Positions 34,326 to 45,147 of a stretch of 64,000 bases of DNA are shown in pieces. The stretch lies in assembly GCA_025677835.1 (NCBI GenBank), contig JAIXMR010000073.1:25001-89000 (forward strand). The letters are read 5' to 3'. The notes beneath the pieces are model-generated. The model searched no databases. It was not told the origin of the DNA and saw nothing but the letters and a program-made list of their open reading frames with translations. Within the stretch, counting starts at the first letter, position 1. Each line of letters begins with the position of its first letter. The translations under genes and the position numbers were made by a program. Origin of the DNA: Sporodiniella umbellata (taxonomy: Eukaryota > Mucoromycota > Mucoromycetes > Mucorales > Rhizopodaceae).

Positions 34326-35918
34326 ATGACCGATGATCAGATTTGGGGCGATTTTCAGTTTGAAGAACCCTCCAACAAGTTTTTGATGCTAAATGCTGAG
34401 ATCATGGAGCGGATATGTCGTTTGCTGAATGATAAAAAGGACAGCTACGAAGCTTGCTTGATTCACCCATATTGGTCCATCGCTGCAGTGAAAGTTTTAT
34501 GGGAAGCACCCCGCTTTCAAAGACCTGAGCAGTTACGTGCTTTCATGAATACAATCTTTTCGTCAAAAAAGGCAGCATTGATGGTACGCAATTTATATCT
34601 GGTTTTGCTAGACAAAAAAGAAGAGACTGTTTTCAAAACTGTTGTACGATCAAACTTAGATCGGCATTCAAAGGAAAATTCTAAAGTATTGGCCTCACCA
34701 AAATTTCTAAATCGGCCAGTTACAATTTGTGAAGAATTAACTGCTTTGACTTGTTATGGCTGGCAAATGGGACGTGCTGATTGGGAGCAATTGTCAGTTA
34801 TGGCAAGACACTTAGTAAAGCTTCGTATCATCGGTGGATCCCCAAAAAATCAGCTTGGCATTAATAATTTTCTATCCAGACTAACCAGTCTCCACCTTGA
34901 CGGACGTTTCAATATTGACGATACTTGGGCTATCAATCTGATCAACAGAGCAACACAGCTTGACGACCTCCAACTATCCCTAAGTAATCTGCAATATAAC
35001 ACTTTGGAGCTGATCTGTACACCAAATCACCTAAAACTAAAAAAACTTAGCTTAACAGGAGCTAGCGAAATTAAAGATGTGCATGTTGATCGTGTATTGA
35101 GAGCTTTCCCTGGTTTGATCAAGTTTTGCTTGGAAGGGTGTACACATATTAGTGCACAGACCATCGTAATCGCTTTAGAACACTGCCGCTATCTTCAAAA
35201 CTTGGAAATTCGTGCACATTCAGATACGCTTCAGCAAAAATTCCCCATAACCATTGAAGTGCCCAATCCAGAGTGGGCTCCTAAGCTAACGAGTTTACTG
35301 GTTGAAAACATGTGTATATCAGATTCCAATTTACGGTGTTTGGATCCGTTTTTACCCCAATTACAAACATTGGGTCTTAAAAGTTGCCCTGACGTTACAA
35401 ACATGGGTCTAAGAAGTATCGTAGACAACTCTTATATCAGGAGTATACGCCGTTTGCATCTGATAGACTGTCCCAACATCAATTCTAGCCTGTTCTCTGA
35501 GGAGGGCCTGACATTGGCCATATCTCTTTATGATCTATATATTGATTCTTGTGGGTATATATCACCTATAGATATACATTCGCTTTGTAGTCAGTCTGTT
35601 GCATACAGTCTTCATCAAATTAGGCTAGTCAACTGCAAAGGCCTGAAAAATTCCGTCTTAAGCAGCTTTGATTGCTCACCAGATTCTACCTCTATGATTA
35701 CTTTGAATAAGATAAGTATCGGCGCTTTGATCCATTCAAACGATCCTCAGCTATGCCCCATGCCAGATGATAGGCTACTTACTGGACGCCAGATTATCAG
35801 TCTGTCAAAAAAACTAGACATGACTGTAAAAGAACTAGTCAACATAATAGATGAAGCGCAAAAAGTATTACAAAACAGATTTAGGTTGAACAAAAATCAT
35901 CCTCACTTTTGTATTTAG
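34326..35918 (+). CDS. F-box/leucine-rich repeat protein
   Basis: Probable SCF ubiquitin-ligase receptor. A single exon encodes 530 residues. The F-box-like segment is at residues about 18-55 (KFLMLNAEIMERICRLLNDK, CLIHPYWSIAAVKVLWEAP). Leucine-rich repeats of the cysteine-containing, AMN1/Grr1 type follow: LTSLHLDGRFNIDDTWAINL, LKKLSLTGASEIKDVHVDRV, LIKFCLEGCTHISAQTIVIA, LQTLGLKSCPDVTNMGLRSI and IRRLHLIDCPNINSSLF. A C-terminal tail ends HPHFCI. I start at the ATG of MTDDQIWGDF; an ATG 18 nt upstream is in frame but follows a probable acceptor-like TTTTTTTTAG. The substrate is unknown. Confidence 0.85.
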   Translation: MTDDQIWGDFQFEEPSNKFLMLNAEIMERICRLLNDKKDSYEACLIHPYWSIAAVKVLWEAPRFQRPEQLRAFMNTIFSSKKAALMVRNLYLVLLDKKEETVFKTVVRSNLDRHSKENSKVLASPKFLNRPVTICEELTALTCYGWQMGRADWEQLSVMARHLVKLRIIGGSPKNQLGINNFLSRLTSLHLDGRFNIDDTWAINLINRATQLDDLQLSLSNLQYNTLELICTPNHLKLKKLSLTGASEIKDVHVDRVLRAFPGLIKFCLEGCTHISAQTIVIALEHCRYLQNLEIRAHSDTLQQKFPITIEVPNPEWAPKLTSLLVENMCISDSNLRCLDPFLPQLQTLGLKSCPDVTNMGLRSIVDNSYIRSIRRLHLIDCPNINSSLFSEEGLTLAISLYDLYIDSCGYISPIDIHSLCSQSVAYSLHQIRLVNCKGLKNSVLSSFDCSPDSTSMITLNKISIGALIHSNDPQLCPMPDDRLLTGRQIISLSKKLDMTVKELVNIIDEAQKVLQNRFRLNKNHPHFCI

Positions 35919-36017
35919 GCCAATGATAACGAATTTTCGAATACTACACAAAACATCTCAGGGGAAGCATGTGAGTGAAAAGTGTATTGACAATAGCAAA
36001 ACTCATTTTTCTATAAG

Positions 36018-38349
36018 ATAAAACGGCTCCTAAAAGCCGCGGAAACCGATTGGATGCGCTGAGACCTTCTACGACTCCTAGACCCAGTACACCTGCTCTT
36101 TGGTCTAAAGACTTCATTGAAAACGGGGAGATTGGCAATGTGGGTGTGAGCAATTCAGTAGCATCTCATTACTCAAAGAACTATCCCGAAAGCTATAGCG
36201 AAAACAAAACAATGGCACCTCAAACATATTCTGAAAATTGTAGAGAAAGTGAGGTAGTGACGCCTCAGACATATTCCGAAAATTATACAGAAAATAATAC
36301 GACGACGCTTCATAATCAGGAGGCCTATTCTGAAAACTACAGAGAAAGCAACGAGGATGAAGACTTTGAAGAAGACGGAGTAGTAGGCAATTGTGAAGAT
36401 ATAAAGGAAGAAGTAACAAGCTCTCAGTTCAATGACAGCAGAAGCAATTTTGGAGGCTGGGGTGAGTCTGGTAGTAACCACAACAATCTGTGGAACACAA
36501 CTCAGCCTATTAGCTATCCTCGTACACAAACAAAAGTAGAGTCTTGGTCTAAAACAAAAAAACTCGACTTTTGGCAACAACAGGAAATTAAATCGACCCA
36601 ACAACTATTTAAAACGCCTAATAGTAATAAACACTACAGAAACAGCCCATATATTCGTGAAGGAGAAGGATGGGGCGAACCTGAAAAAGTTATACCATGG
36701 GAAGATCTACGTACTCAAGGGTATGCTCACGATGTACTAAAGCAACAGAAAGAAACAACGTTTTGGAAAGAGGTAGACGGTGTTTGGCATGAATGCCAAA
36801 GTGCAGATTTGTCTTCAGAAAAAACAGAGCCAAAAACCTATCATATACAAACAGAGACCCAGTCTTTATTCTCAGTTCTTGATGAAGATCACGAGAAAAG
36901 CTACGGCAGCCGCTTACCACGAGTTAGTCCCGACGGAAACAGTGGCTGGGATAACGATATCAACGAGAAGCTTGTTGTCAAAGTGAACCCAAAACAAGAA
37001 AGCTACAAATTCAGTAACAAAGGAACAAACACTGTTGATGGAAGGGTTGTTAAAGAACGTTTGTTTTCAGAAGGTATATATGTACTTCTAATATTAACCA
37101 CAAAGCGCTTAAAAATATATTGTAGAAATAACAGCTACAACCGCCAAAAATGGTTGGGGCGAAATTGCTAAGTCTAATCCCATGCCAAGAAGACAATCTA
37201 AACCTATTAGAAATGGCAACCGTGTAGCGGGCCGCGAAGAAATACCACGAGAGAATATGCCTGGCCGTTGGAAAGAATTCTCTGCAGATAGCCTATATGC
37301 ACTCGATTCGGCGACCAATGGTACCCCTTCACCTAATTCATTGCGTGTTTCAGATCAGCAACAGATGCCCAAACAGCAAGTGTTCTCACAAAAGACCCCG
37401 CAGCAGCCTGTTGCTCGTGAAGTCTTAATTCAAGTACAGGACTCCTCTCCAAAATGCGAGCTTTTAGTGGATTTAGGAGATGATAACAAAAACAACATGT
37501 GGCAAACAACAACTGCAAATCATACCCATAATTCTATGATGCCTGAACGCGCTCCCAACAAAGATAATAATCGATCAGTGTCTGCAAAAAACTGCTTTTG
37601 GTTTGAAGATCAGGTCCCAAAGGCAGTCGAAGAGAAAAATACACAACCCAATAGTTTTTCTCAGATTGCCTCGGAAGGTAACGAATCCTATACAGACAAT
37701 ATCGTTGAATTGAACGATGCACTTACTGCAAATGTAATACCAGTATTTGAAAACGCCAGTACTGTTTCTAAACCACTACATGATCCAATGCTAGGATTAT
37801 CTTTGAGCCCACCTATCGAGTCCGCTACAGAATCCACTACAGATCCTGATAAAGAGTGCATTACCGAATCTACCAAAGAATCAGTTGCAGAATCTCCTCC
37901 AGAACCAACTGTAGAACCTATTACTGAACCAATCATAAAGCAAATTACAGAATCCACTACAAAAACAGCCAAAGATTTGACGCCCACAGCAGGATGTATC
38001 CAAGTACCGACATCAGATGCGAACAGCAGCTTGATAACTATACCACCTTTTGCAGATTCTGAGGATGAAATTAAGCTTTACAAGTCGCAACCAAACTACC
38101 TTGGAAGCTTAAGAGTATATATTTCAAGTAGCGAGTTCAGATATCTAGTATTGCGTTTGGTAAAGACACCACATACTAAAAACTTTCTTTTTAAACGCTT
38201 TTAATTGGTAGGAGGAGGACGTTGAAGAAAGTGTCAAGAGATTCTGTGAGCAGTACCACGTTGAGCAAAATGCCAGCATTTTGCTTGAGACAGCAAGACC
38301 AATGTTTATTAGACGCAGAACCAAAAAGATATTAAAAACGAAAGAATAG
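36018..38349 (+). CDS. GW/WG-rich acidic protein, candidate Argonaute-hook protein (5' end unresolved)
   Basis: Not recognised as a named family. Three exons are clear: about 36018-37072 (KTAPKSRGNRLDALRPSTTP to VVKERLFSE), about 37126-38156 (TATTAKNGWGEIAKSN to FRYLVLRL) and about 38213-38349 (EEDVEESVKRFCEQYHVEQ to KKILKTKE). No in-frame ATG opens exon 1, so a first exon upstream is missing. Tryptophan-glycine motifs recur: FGGWGESG, EGWGEPEK, FWKEVDGVWHE, SGWDND, NGWGEIA. Two of them are spaced like Argonaute-hook pairs (W-x10-W at FGGWGESGSNHNNLW). Two low-complexity sections are present: TYSEN/YRES repeats in exon 1 and TESTT/EPIT repeats in exon 2. The C-terminal SLRVYIS...LVLRL|EEDVEESVKRFCEQY looks like a conserved small domain. 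RNAi function is inference. Confidence 0.72.
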
Positions 38350-38699
38350 TCAAATAAACCCTATATTATGAGAAGTGATACATTAGCCTTTGTTGCTTTT
38401 CTTCCTTCTTTTGGACTAGACCATATTCATTTTTTTTTTTAAAAAAAAAAGCACCTTCTGTTATCATTAGTGCCATATAAAGGATGAAACTGATATTGCT
38501 TTCCCTCCATTGAAGATTGCGTTAAAAAGATGTCTAGAGATATATAAGCCAAGAAGTATGCAACTGAAAAAAATAACGAGTCAAAATACTTTTGTAACGT
38601 TGCTCAAGCAACAACGCCCTATTCATATAACAAAAAGTGGCTTATTAACAATATTTATCAATTTTAACGTGTTTAACCTTTCTTTTTGTGGTTTTCGAA
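38350..38699. other. intergenic region with T/A hairpin tract
   Basis: Back-to-back T11/A10 tract near 38430-38450. The rest is the 5' flank of the NAA25-like gene; no other gene is seen. Confidence 0.55.
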
Positions 38700-41600
38700 A
38701 TGGTCCTGGATTACGCCACAGAAAAAAAGCTTCGACCTCTTTATGGTACATACAATATTGTCTACAGACTTATACCTTTATTTACTTTTTGTAGAGGCAA
38801 TTGATGAAGAGCAACACAAGCTAGCACTGACACATTGCTCTAGGTTATTGAAAAAAAGTCCAGACTGGCCCCTCGTTAAGGTATCTATATATATAGCTTA
38901 ACATTTCAGCCCTAAACAATGAACGATAGGCTTTAAAAGCGCTTACTCTTGTACGTACAGGCAAAGACGATGAAGGACTGCAAATTTGTGATCAAGTAAA
39001 AAAAACCATCCCAACCGATGACTCTACCTTACAGGCTTTGACTCTTGCGCTGAAAGAACTTGGAAAACGTAAAAGAAAAAAAAAAACAGGATTTAAAGCA
39101 CTTATTAAAACGATTATGTAAACAGACAGTATGATTGTTGAGTTATATGAAAACGTATCTAACCAACAGCCTAAAAATGAGGAGTTTGGAAACCAATGGT
39201 TTATGGCCATGGTTCGAAATAATGACTACAAAGGACAGCAAGCAGCGGCTATCAAGTTACAAAGAACGTTCAAAAATGACAAGTATTTGTTTTGGTCTAT
39301 CATGTCTTTAGCCCTTCAAGGCCAAAGCGGCAATGCGCTTTCATACACCTTAGCTGAACGCATGATGTCAAAGGCCTTAGAAGAAAACCGCTTGAAACAA
39401 GTGGAACATCTTCGACTATATTTGCTGATATTAATGGATCAGAAAAAAAACAAAGAGGCACTCAATTTGCTCCTTGATCACGACATCGGAAGGACAGCTC
39501 TTCGTGACCCTGAAGTACAACAGATCAAATCGGAGTTGCTACGCAATAGTAAAAGATGGACAGAGGTACTTGAGGAAAGCAAAAGAGTTTTGAAGACAGA
39601 AAATCAGGATGATTGGTTCAACTGGCTAGCCTATTTTGAGGCTGTGGAAGCAATCATGAAGGATGAAGAAAACAGTGAAAAAATACTCAGCGAAGCAAAA
39701 GAGTTAATAGCAGCTACTCAGAAGTTGGTACTAGACAACAAGCTGTTAAAAAGAGGCCCATTCTTAGCTGAGTTAGAACTTTTACATAGATTGCGCAAAA
39801 CTGAGCAAAAAGGTAAAGTTAATTTTTAAACAGCAAAGCCTAATGACATGCAACAGTTGATGATGCATTATTCTTGGAAAACATTGTTTTATATTTTTCT
39901 CGGTTCGGGTCAAAAAGTTGCATTTTTGAAGACCTTCAAGGATATGTTGGATTTTTAAAGGGAGACAAACATAGAGCTAGCGGTTTTGTTCATTCACTAG
40001 AAAAAACTATTGAACCCTCAAAAGAAAAAGCAGCCCAGATCAAAAATGTTTACAAACATGTTAATATTAGAAAAATCGAACACCTTTTAGATCTTCATAC
40101 AAATACTGATACAAAAAAAGCAATCGCTACTGTGGAAAACCTTTGGCAACAATACCAAGAGGCTCTTCCTCTTGGAAAAGATTTAGAGAAGACGGAGCTT
40201 CAGTTTGGTGATGAATTTGTGCTTATAGCCAGTCACATTTTGCTTAACTTATATCAGGAACATAAGGAACACATATTTGTATTACAAGCTATACTTCTTC
40301 TAGAAGACGCTTTAGTGAAAAGCATTCACAACTTTCGCATCAAATTAATGCTGGTACGCCTTTACGTTTTACTAGGTAATTCAAAGCTTTAAAACTGACG
40401 TATCGTTCCTTATTGACTTTATGACAAGGTGTTTATAACCGTCCTATGGAGATTTATAAAAGAATGGAAATCAAGCAAATTCAATTCGATACAATGACGT
40501 AAATTCTTGCAACTCGAAAAAAAAAAACCATTCTTATACCTCTCGGAAGGCACTATTTTACTGATAGATATATCTCTCTTGGATGTGTCGAAGAGATTGA
40601 GTCTATTTTTTATGACTCCCTGCAAATATATAGAAGCAATAATGTTGAGGTATGTGTATCCTAAGAATTTGTTTCCTCCAACTGTCTGTACTTACTATAC
40701 TTCAAGACACCAGAAATGCTTGTTAGAGCCTATCAATATGGGACTTATTCAAAGGTAATTGACTAATCAGAGATACTTTGTCTAATTCGATTACGATTCA
40801 CAACAAAGATACAAGAGTTTATTGAATTTCGTCGTCGATTGGATACATCCCTTCAGCATGCAATCACTGAGATCGAACTTAAACGCCTCGATTTTCTACG
40901 TTCCTCTTTTCAAGCAAAGTTTGCTGTTCAGTTTTTTAACGAAAACGACATGAAAGACATCAACCACGACTCTGTATTAGTAAATATCTACTCTGATAAT
41001 CGCGACTTCAAAGTGTTTGCCAATTACTGTAACGACAGCAAATTTTCCGCTGAGCAACTCTCCAAACCGACAAAAAGTACAAACAAAAGCTGGGCTCAGT
41101 TGTATAGCTTTATTTTAAATATTTTGAGCAGTGCGGTAAAAGGAAAAGACAACTTTACTGCTTTGACGTCTGAAGCATCCAAATTTTTGGAGTGCGAAAA
41201 CGTGAAGGAAGAGGTGACAACTCAAGAGTACTTCTTGGGAAAATACGTCGTTTATCTTTCGGATGCTTTGGATTTGGTCAATCAGAAAAAAGCTAATGAA
41301 GCTTCGGAAAAGATAGATTTGGCTATCCTCATCATACAGGAACAATGTAAGCTACTTATTAATCCTTTTAGCTGTTTTATTGAACATTTTGATCTTGTAA
41401 CTGTAGATACCAAATTCTCTTCTGAATGCCACACCACCTGGGAAAGCTTTCACAGTATGTATATTACATTGGAAGTAAGTTTTTTATTGCTGTTGCTGTT
41501 GTAATGTTATTTATATTACATGTTACTAGGCTTTCAGCTATACTTTAGTTTTGGTAGAGATGTTTCACCGGGCTTTGGGCTTGAACAGTAAAGATGCCAG

Positions 41601-41907
41601 AAAAAAAGCTATAAGTTCCGCACAAAACAACCCTTTGATGTTGAGCTTAGTTAAGCTACAAGAAGCCTCTAAAGTTTCTTTACAAAAATTGCAAGCCAAT
41701 GCCAACGAGAAAAAGTCCCTTTTTAGAGCTCAGTTGCAAAAAAAACTCTACAAAGAACTCGTAGACTCCGATAATTGTGTTAGCTACTTGGCTCTAAAAG
41801 AAAATCAAGGCTCTGTTAATAACCATATTAAGTTTTTGGTTTCAAGCTGGTCCCAATCAACAGCGTCGCTTGCCGATGAAATTGATAGACGGTTGCAAAA
41901 GTTGTAG
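38700..41907 (+). CDS. NAA25: NatB N-acetyltransferase auxiliary subunit (Naa25/Mdm20)
   Basis: TPR-type auxiliary subunit that binds the catalytic Naa20 and the ribosome; NatB acetylates N-termini starting Met-Asp/Glu/Asn. Start at 38700 (MVLDYATEKKLRPLY, then EAIDEEQHKLALTHCSRLLK and SPDWPLVK). Further exons encode ALTLVRTGKDDEGLQICDQV, the large block NQWFMAMVRNNDYKGQQAAA through LAELELLHRLRKTEQK, then HVNIRKIEHLLDLH, RLDTSLQHAITEIELKRLDF and SLVKLQEASKVSLQKLQANA, ending DEIDRRLQKL. Many small introns separate them, and not every boundary between 38900 and 40840 was resolved. The size (about 900 residues expected) and the repeat-like helical hairpins fit Mdm20. Confidence 0.86.
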
Positions 41908-42254
41908 AATGTTTTCAATATATTGATAAACTTTTTTGTGTTAAAAACTATTCCCGAAAAAAAAAACACACACACACACACTTAATGCAGTTAGACGAGT
42001 TTTGTATCAGCGTTTTCATTTGTAGAAAGATACTCCAACTAACACTTTGATAAGCTTGTATCTTTCTACTTGGAATTTATCCCAAAACGGTGCAAAATAT
42101 CGGTCAAAATACATTCTTTTTACAAGTGTAATTAGAATCAGATCCACAGATTAATTCTCATTTAGCAAAGAATTTTTTTGTACGCTTATAGAACTTTATT
42201 GCTCGCTTTAGAATAAGGAATTAGTATTAGGAATTTGCTGCGTTTTTTTCTTAT
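41908..42254. repeat. convergent 3' interval with (CA)n
   Basis: Space between the convergent Naa25-like (+) and PP2A B55 (-) genes. It holds an A10 run and a short CA repeat near 41959-41982. No gene is seen. Confidence 0.6.
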
Positions 42255-43946
42255 TTACGTAAAAATGAAAAGATTGTTGGTTGCTGCAACGGCAACGGTG
42301 TTCTCTCTTGGGTGATAGGAGGCGTGCAAAATCTTTTTGTTGTAATCAACGTATTCGTTTTCGTCGCGGCGGTTGCCTCCTTTGAAGGGGCGAACTGTAT
42401 TCTTTGCAGCTGACTTCTTTGATTTAAAAACGCTTTTGTCGGCTTGTAAAACAACCTCTTTATCTTTAGCATGGTCGAATATATGCACATTGTTACTGTA
42501 GGACCCAGTCATCATATTACTATACAAATAAGTTAATTAAAGAGCTTTTTTTTTCTCCTCTCTTTTTTTTACTTTCCGTCTCCACTAAAAGAACATTCGA
42601 ATTTATCGAATATGCAATCGTTTTCATACAAATCGCATAGCTTTGGCCGTAAATTGTCGTGTATATTAATTGTTCGTATAGGCTTGTTTTCCATTTTAAT
42701 ATCCCAGATCTTTAGTGTAAGGTAATCCCTGGATAAAATGTATCTCCCATCTTCACTAAACTTAGCATCTGAAATAGACGAAATAATTTCAGAGAAAAAC
42801 GATCGATTGGTAGGATCTTCAGCCTCTTCAAAAACTATTTTCGATCAAGCACTGTGCACTTAGTAAACAATATTGACAGCTTTTTTTATTACCTTTTGCT
42901 TTTTGATCACATAGAGCAGATTCTCTCATGTCAGCAAGTTTTATTGTTCCTTTGCTGCTACTATACATAAACAGATTACAGTGTTGAGGGTGGAACTCTG
43001 CAGAAGTGATTACTTCAGTCAACTCTTCCATATTGGCTGGCTTGATATCCACAATATCTATGAACACAAGAATTAGCGTAGGCTTTATTTCATTTTACGG
43101 TTATTGTTTTACTGAAGCTTTGGTCTGAAATATCTAGGTTCCACAAGTTGACTCTCAAGTCGTCAGCAGAAATATATGTCTCGCTATCTGAGTTCACAGA
43201 GATTGAGTTGATATGGTATGCATGAGCTATTCTCTCACAAAACTTTTAGTAATCATGCCATTTTTGCACTCCGTTTTTGCTTTACCGTTGGGATAGATAC
43301 GTCTTGGAATAGCGGCTACCATCGTGTCTTGATAGCTCATTTTAGGCAAAGTAAACACTGGTTTTGCGGAGTCCTTTCCCGTCATCATAGAAGACTCACT
43401 AACGACTTTAATGTTTCTTTCATATACTTTCCAAAGCTTGATAGTTTTATCTATTATAGCAATAGTCTTGGTTACATACTGTTGCTGTTGCAGTTATGCT
43501 TTATTACCGTTTGTGGAAAGCAAAAAGTGAGCAGAATTTTGTCTTTTACACCACTTAATCTGGTTAATTTTTTCTTCAATCTCCAAACTCTTCAAGTAAT
43601 CAAACTCGGGTTCATGGGACTGAAATTCGGTATGGAAACGATATTCGCAACCTTTTTTCTATCCAAGGCTTTAGTTTCTTTTATTTCATTTGAAAGAGAC
43701 TTACGCTTTCATTACGTTCAAACAAAACAACTCGGCCTCCTTTGTCTCCTGTTGCTAAGTAGTCGCCTGTATTGTCAAACTCAACTGCAGAAATAATATC
43801 CGCTAATTGAAAAAAACTTTAGCCACGTAAAAGGGGTCTCTTTAGCACCAAATACCTTCGGTAATGTCGTCTGAGTCCCCCTTATCTCCAAAACATTGAG
43901 CAAACCGCCAATTGTTTTCGGTGTTTGTTGATGAAGCAGTTTGCAT
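42255..43946 (-). CDS. CDC55: PP2A regulatory subunit B55 (PR55/Cdc55)
   Basis: WD40 beta-propeller B-type regulatory subunit that directs protein phosphatase 2A in mitotic exit and polarity. Start at 43946 ([31 protein letters not shown]). In order on the minus strand: [32 protein letters not shown], a split EFKYHSEFQ-type block, [131 protein letters not shown] and the end NNLFIFT. These are the canonical PR55 signature blocks. Roughly nine introns; each block matches the family, though not every junction was checked in phase. Confidence 0.92.
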
Positions 43947-44185
43947 TTATATATTTGAGAAAAAAAAAAAGAAATACAAAAATACCGCACCAAAAATAAT
44001 AATAACAAAAAAATGGACTCAGTTGTGTGCGTGTACGGAAAATAAAAGCAATAGTTCTCAATCACAAAGCGATGTCTTTTCTTAAAGTTTGCAATTATAC
44101 ATAAGCTAAGGTTCTTTGTAACGATGTTTTAATTTGTTTTTGTTTTTTTCTTTTTTTTTTTTTCAATTCAAGAATTTAAGCAAAA

Positions 44186-45109
44186 CTAATAACCCAAGGT
44201 AGCAATGGAAGAGTTGATTTCCTTGACTGTGTCACTCTTAGATTCAATAGCCTTCTTTTGAATAGCAGCAAGAGATACCTTACGTTGATAATAAGCGGCA
44301 GATTTGGCCTTACGCTTTTCTTCGAGCTTAGCAACAACGTCTTGATATTTCCATCCAACCTCATGAGAAATACGACCAATTGTAGTGTACTTACGTCCAG
44401 GCTTAAGACGAAGAACACGGAGAGCGTCGGGAACAACCATACGCTTAACGCGATCATAAGGAGCAGGGACGCCTTCAAAGAGTTTGATGCGGTCTAAGGC
44501 AGCAGCACCGCGTGCAGTCTTGTGAGGAACCATACCGCGAATAGCCTTATACAAGATGCGAGAGGGGGCACGGAAATGGAAAGGACCGCGGGTAGGGTTT
44601 ACAAGACAACGCTTGTTAAGGTAGGCATGGTACTTAACTAAACTTAATTTTAAGCCACAATAAACAGCTTACTCGAAATTGTGATTTTTGAAACTTACGC
44701 TTGTTACGGAAGAATTCGCCAGAGACATTCAACTCTTCGCAACGAACAACAACAACCTTTTGACCGTTGAGTGCTTGCTTGGAGATAATAGAAGCAAGAC
44801 GGCCGAGAAGGTGACCCTTACCGTCGATAACAACAACCTAAAATTAAGATTAGTTTGTCTTCATTACAGAGACAAATTTGTTGTTGGCCTTCTTATATAG
44901 CGTAAAGGTCAAAGCATATGGGAAAAAGGTTCAAGAAAGTATTGCCAATCAACAGCTAGACTGAGATCTGGTGAAAAATGCACAGGTCCTTTAATCAGAA
45001 CTCTATGACTAAAAGTATCCAAAAGCTGTATTGACACCTCTATCTATGCACTCCCATATTGCTTCCAACAAGAGCTGTCTGTGTTGCGTACCTTTTCAAA
45101 AGTACTCAT
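44186..45109 (-). CDS. RPL16: 60S ribosomal protein uL13 (L16/L13a)
   Basis: Large-subunit ribosomal protein, cytosolic. Exon 1 (45109-45092) encodes MSTFEK. After a ~250-nt intron (acceptor ...TTTTAG before GTTGTTGTTATCG) come [37 protein letters not shown] and [19 protein letters not shown]. The last exon has [40 protein letters not shown] and a C-terminus ending [10 protein letters not shown]. The N-terminal exon and the FFRNKLKYH junction match yeast L16 structure. I looked for snoRNA boxes in the long first intron and found none convincing. Confidence 0.96.
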
Positions 45110-45121
45110 AGTTATTTGAAC

Positions 45122-45147
45122 AGAGAGAGAGAGAGAGAGAGAGAGAG
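45122..45147. repeat. (GA)n just upstream of RPL16
   Basis: About 26 nt of GA dinucleotides, lying 13 nt upstream of the uL13 start codon. On the coding strand it reads as a pure CT tract in the 5' leader or core promoter. A role in start-site choice or TOP-like control is inference. Confidence 0.85.

Noticed and set aside
44840..45091. snoRNA in the first intron of RPL16
   Set aside because: No TGATGA/CTGA box pair or clear H/ACA structure was found on the transcribed strand.
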